Below, piece by piece: positions 60,518-64,000 of a stretch of DNA of 64,000 bases. Position 1 is the first letter of the stretch; the number at the start of each line of letters is the position of its first letter. The stretch lies in contig CAXKVV010000282.1 of the NCBI GenBank assembly GCA_964058805.1, forward strand, positions 62,001 to 126,000, read 5' to 3'. A model generated the notes under the pieces. The model searched no databases. It was given only the letters and a program-made list of their open reading frames with translations, and was not told where the DNA came from. The translations under genes were made by a program, and so were the position numbers. Source of the stretch: Schoenoplectus triqueter (taxonomy: Eukaryota; Streptophyta; Magnoliopsida; Poales; Cyperaceae).

Positions 60518-60520
60518 TTA

Positions 60521-61542
60521 CTCATTTATTACTGCATTTAAATGATTTTTTAATTAACTACGGACTAACTAATTTAGTTGTATAATTTTCAATCCAATTA
60601 GCTTTCTTATTTAAAAATATAAGGTATTATCTTATGCATATCAGTACAGTCTTTTATACCCTAATTTAAATTGTCAGCTAGAAACATCAGACAATTGAGA
60701 GCCGAATTTGTAAAATTGAGAGCAGAGAGAAATCTTTTACAGCACATACCGGGTTTACCCCTGTTAAAGTTCTTCTATTTTTCAATTGAAGTTGAAGATA
60801 ATGGAAAGTATTCAATGCAGTTAGTGAAAACAGCTAGATGCGTTATTCGGGTAATTTCTTTTCGCCATATTTTAAGTTTATGATTATTTATTAAATCCAA
60901 TATCAGTATATAATGAATCCATAGTATATTAATACTATATACTTGGAGGACGATACAATTTGACGTGAATTTCAATTTTAATGAAACAATTAAGAACTAA
61001 CAATGATTTATAGTTAACAAGTGTGGGAAGAATATCAAATAACCCATAAAATTAAATTCAAATTCATACATAAACCATAATGCATAACATTTGTATTTGC
61101 TAGCTAATATAATTCTTCTAAATCGGTTAAATGAATATAATATATCTTGTGGTTTGTGCTAATTTTTAATTCTGTGTAATTTCCATAAATAAAAGAAGAC
61201 AAAACACCACAATGTTGTTTATTTTCAAGTCTATTCAATAGTTAACTTAAATAAAAGGCCATAAATAACAGTACTGTGCTAATGAGTATATTATAGTCTA
61301 TAGTTTAATTTTTTTCTTTCAACAAAGAGTAGTACAAAATTTGCTTTTCGCACGAGACACAACAAAACATCTGTGACTGTGAGAGGTACAATTTTCTTTC
61401 TATTCACATGAAATGAAGAATATTATTATAGTCTATAGATGCATCGCCACAAGATTCATCTTTCCTCTTAAATGCTGCATCAGATTCAGAGTGCTCAAAA
61501 AACCAATCGACCGTTCCGAAATATAGGCCAATAATACAAATA
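60521..61542. other. AT-rich spacer, no gene seen
   Basis: One short frame at 60671-60883 has no recognisable homology and is not called. Confidence 0.45.
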
Positions 61543-61820
61543 TGTTATAAAATAAAGATAGAAGATAAAAGTTGTGAGAGGCTAAAATCTTATTTCTATA
61601 TTATCTCATCTAAAGATTTTTTTATATTTTCATCAACAACATACAAGCCTCTATTTATAGGCTAGAGAAACATCATGTAATAAAAGAGAAAATTAATATA
61701 AAATTAAATCTAGAGTTAAGGAGAAAGTGAAGAGAATGAAAAACTTCTATTATTATGGGAGGAGGTGGAGGAATGAGAAGAGGTGGAGGAGGTGAAACAT
61801 CTATCATTAATATTATAACA
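61543..61820 (-). repeat. 3' LTR of the copia element
   Basis: 278 bp. It starts TGTTATAATATT just after the polypurine tract and ends ...TTATAACA, so the ends form the short inverted repeat TGTTAT/ATAACA. A TATAAATA promoter-like box lies on the minus strand near 61655. The other LTR is outside the window, so this rests on structure only. Confidence 0.65.
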
Positions 61821-62080
61821 CTCCCCCTTAGATGTTTTGCCTTATATTATACACTATTAATATTGTACTACTGGACAAATATTAAATTTTGGTACTCCAG
61901 GACCAACTTGATTTAACTGATACTTCTGGATCAGTTATGTTGCCTCATTAAAAACCTTACTAAGAAAACCCAATGGGACAAAACTTAGTGAAGGGAAAAA
62001 GAGTGCAACGTGTATAATACTCCCCCTCATTTTAATGTACATCTTTTAAGTGACGAATGCCAATTTTATGTGAAGGCTGC

Positions 62081-62338
62081 TCAAAAAATATTTCTTGGCA
62101 ATGATTTTGTGAATAAGTCCGCCAAATTATCGCTTGATCTGATTTGACAAATATTTATCAAACCATTCTTCTGTAAGTCATGTGTTGAGAAGAACTTCGG
62201 CGAGATGTGTTTGGTTCTGTCACCTTTGATATATCCTTCTTTGATTTGAGCAATGCATGCAGTATTATCTTCGTATATCACCGTCGGGTTTTCTCTGACT
62301 GTCTCGAGACCACATTTCTCTTGGATGTATTGGATCAT
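62081..62338 (-). pseudogene. Copia RNase H C-terminal fragment
   Basis: 85 codons with the YEDNTACIAQ, TKHISPKFF and SSDNLADLFTKSLP motifs of copia RNase H. Separated from the RT frame by a roughly 95-bp segment with frame disruption. Confidence 0.88.
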
Positions 62339-62434
62339 GGATCTTAACCATACACATTCTCATCCAGCATCATAAAGAACAATTAATTCAGCATGATTTG
62401 ATGATGTTGCTGTCAATGTTTGCTTTGTCGATCG

Positions 62435-63319
62435 TCATGAAATTGCAGTGCCGTCATATGTAAACACATATCCAGATTGTGATCGAGCTTTATGCGGATC
62501 TGATAAATATCCTGCATCTGCATATCCAACTTGTTTGGACTTTATATTTTTTCGATAAAATAGTCTCATATCACGCGTCCCACAAAGGTAACGTAATACA
62601 TGTTTGATTCCGTTCCAATGTCGGCGTGTTGGATCAGAACTATATCTCGCTAATACATTTATAGAAAAAACAATATTAGGTCTCGTATTATTAGCAAGAT
62701 ACATCAAAGCCCCAATTGCACTTAAGTATGGTACTTCAGGACCAAGAGCTTTTTCATTATTTTCTCGGGGCCGATAAGGATCTTTTTTCATATCAAGTGA
62801 TCGGACAACTATTGGTGTACTTAGAGGATGAGCTTTGTCCATATTAAAATATTTCAACATCTTCTGGATGTAGTTTGATTGATGGACAAATATATCATTA
62901 TGCAAATGCTCGATCTGCAGGCCGAGACACAACTTTGTTACACCAAGATCTTTCATTTCAAATTCATTATTTAATAATTTTGCAGTCTTTTCGATCTCTT
63001 CAGGAGACTCAATGATATTCAGATCATCAACATATACTGCAATAATTATAAAACTCGAGATTGATCGTTTAATAAAAACACATGGACTGATTATATTAGA
63101 TTTATATCCTTCTTTTATGAGATATTCACTGAGTCGATTATACCACATTCGACCCGATTGTTTTAGTCCATACAATGATCGTTTTAACTTTATAGAATAC
63201 ATTTCTCGAGATTTTAATGTAAATGTTTCAGGCATTTTTAATCCTTCAGGGACTTTCATATAGATATCATTATCGAGTGATCCATACAAATAGGCTATGA
63301 CAACATCCATGAGACGCAT
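62435..63319 (-). pseudogene. Copia pol: reverse transcriptase core and RNase H start
   Basis: A 294-codon frame with DVVIAYLYG (first palm Asp; the usual LNG-type text is altered), YMKVPEG, KRSLYGLKQSGRMWY, the catalytic YVDD, FEMKDLG, GALMYLANNTRPNI and YADAGYLSDPHKARSQSGYV (RNase H start). It ends at 62435, before the rest of RNase H, which is in another frame at 62081-62338. Confidence 0.88.
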
Positions 63320-63355
63320 TTGAAGGTTCTCAGTGATTGTGAAACTGATTAAAAA

Positions 63356-63910
63356 TCAAAGATTTATTTCATCCACTACAGGTGAATACGTTTCTTCATA
63401 ATCAACTCCTGGTATTTGTGTAAAACCTTGTGTCACCAGCCTTGCTTTATATCTCACAATCTCATTTCTTTTTATTGCAAAAATCCACTTGTAACCTACA
63501 GGGTTAACATTTTTAGGGGTTATAATTATAGATCCAAAAACATTTCGCTTTTCAAGCGAATCTAATTCAGCCTTCAGGGCATCTTTCCATTTTGGCCAAT
63601 CATTTTTGTGCATACACTCTTCTGGAGTTTTTGGCACAAAATCTTTCTCATTTATCACTTCAATTGCTATAGCATATGCAAAAATTTCATCAACACGTGT
63701 TTCATTTCGGTTCCATATTATACCATTCTGTACATAATTTATTGAGATCTCATAATCATTCGGTGCCTGAGTTTCTTCTGGAACTTTATCAACGACCTCT
63801 TCTGGGGTTCTACTTTCAATCTCTTCTGGGATTTTACTGACAATCTCTTCTGGGATTTTATCGGTAACTTTTGCTGAAGTTACACCAACTGCATTATTCT
63901 GCTCTTTCAT
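63356..63910 (-). pseudogene. Copia pol: linker and RT N-terminus
   Basis: The open frame continues past 63910 to the window end. First comes a PEE-rich repeat segment (IPEEI, TPEEV, VPEE spaced by about 8 residues), then the RT entry block (WPKWKDALKAELDSL, GYKWIFAIKRN, RYKARLVTQGFTQ, GVDYEETYSPV). A stop at about 63355 cuts it before the RT palm. Confidence 0.85.
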
Positions 63911-64000
63911 TTTTCGTGGATTTTTGTCTTTGGAACCGATTGATCTTCCACGTTTTCTTTGTATAGTAACCTCTGCTGGGGTTATTTCAATTCGAGCAGG

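Larger units (their letters stand above)
61543..64000 (-). mobile_element. Ty1/copia retrotransposon, 3' part, broken
   Basis: Minus-strand element whose 5' part lies beyond the window. In element orientation the order is integrase-RT linker, RT, RNase H, an untranslated region, a polypurine tract (TAAGGGGGAG, complement of 61821-61830) and the 3' LTR (61820-61543). Pol is interrupted at about 63350 and between 62435 and 62338, so the copy is dead. Confidence 0.88.

Noticed and set aside
60671..60883. 70-codon plus-strand frame
   Set aside because: No recognisable domain, no nearby exon partner, AT-rich context.

Overview
The window is nuclear DNA from a flowering plant. The evidence is spliced genes of plant families (FRIENDLY/CLU, cytosolic ribosomal protein eL6, two Ole e 1-like secreted proteins, a defensin, a Clot-type thioredoxin-like protein, an OEP16-3/B14.7-like Tim17 family protein), very AT-rich spacers, and dense plant transposons (Ty3, Ty1/copia, RTE-clade LINE, hAT-like and foldback MITEs). 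I cannot name the species. Nothing prokaryotic, no CRISPR array, no tRNA and no rRNA was seen.

Layout. Positions 1-21849 (+) hold almost all of a FRIENDLY-type clustered-mitochondria gene. I could assemble 28 exons, and their lengths sum to an intact frame of 1299 codons plus stop; the N-terminus lies before the window. Its introns carry a Ty3 deletion derivative (171-3841), two foldback elements (about 7.22-7.99 kb), a 132-bp palindromic TG...CA element (11838-11969), a 221-bp hAT MITE with a perfect 8-bp target duplication (12377-12597), and a dead RTE LINE (17805-21024) that landed in the tail of an older relative. Convergent to it is eL6 (23498-25274, -). Then come two tandem Ole e 1-like genes (26306-26912 and 30855-31453, +), a 77-residue defensin (38269-39028, +), a Clot gene (40352-42020, -), and a two-exon OEP16-3/B14.7-like gene (52394-54911, -). 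The last 2.5 kb is the 3' part of a broken copia element (-), with pol running out of the window.

The host genes do not form a pathway. FRIENDLY and the OEP16-3/B14.7-like protein both concern mitochondria, but nothing here suggests co-regulation. The Ole e 1-like genes and the defensin encode small secreted cysteine-rich proteins.

The spacers between genes are mostly transposon debris. Several elements are well delimited by target duplications: hAT-like at 12377, 34800, 44035 and 53799; PIF/Harbinger-like at 46922 and 60139. At least four foldback elements sit inside TA or ATA microsatellites. One TIR element is present twice in opposite orientation (about 27.95-28.95 and 57.14-58.48 kb), and the second copy is split by a microsatellite-targeting foldback element. 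I found no convincing new multigene system. The most unusual items are the palindromic 132-bp element, the gag-RNase H fusion in the Ty3 derivative, the LINE-in-LINE insertion and the microsatellite-targeting foldback family.
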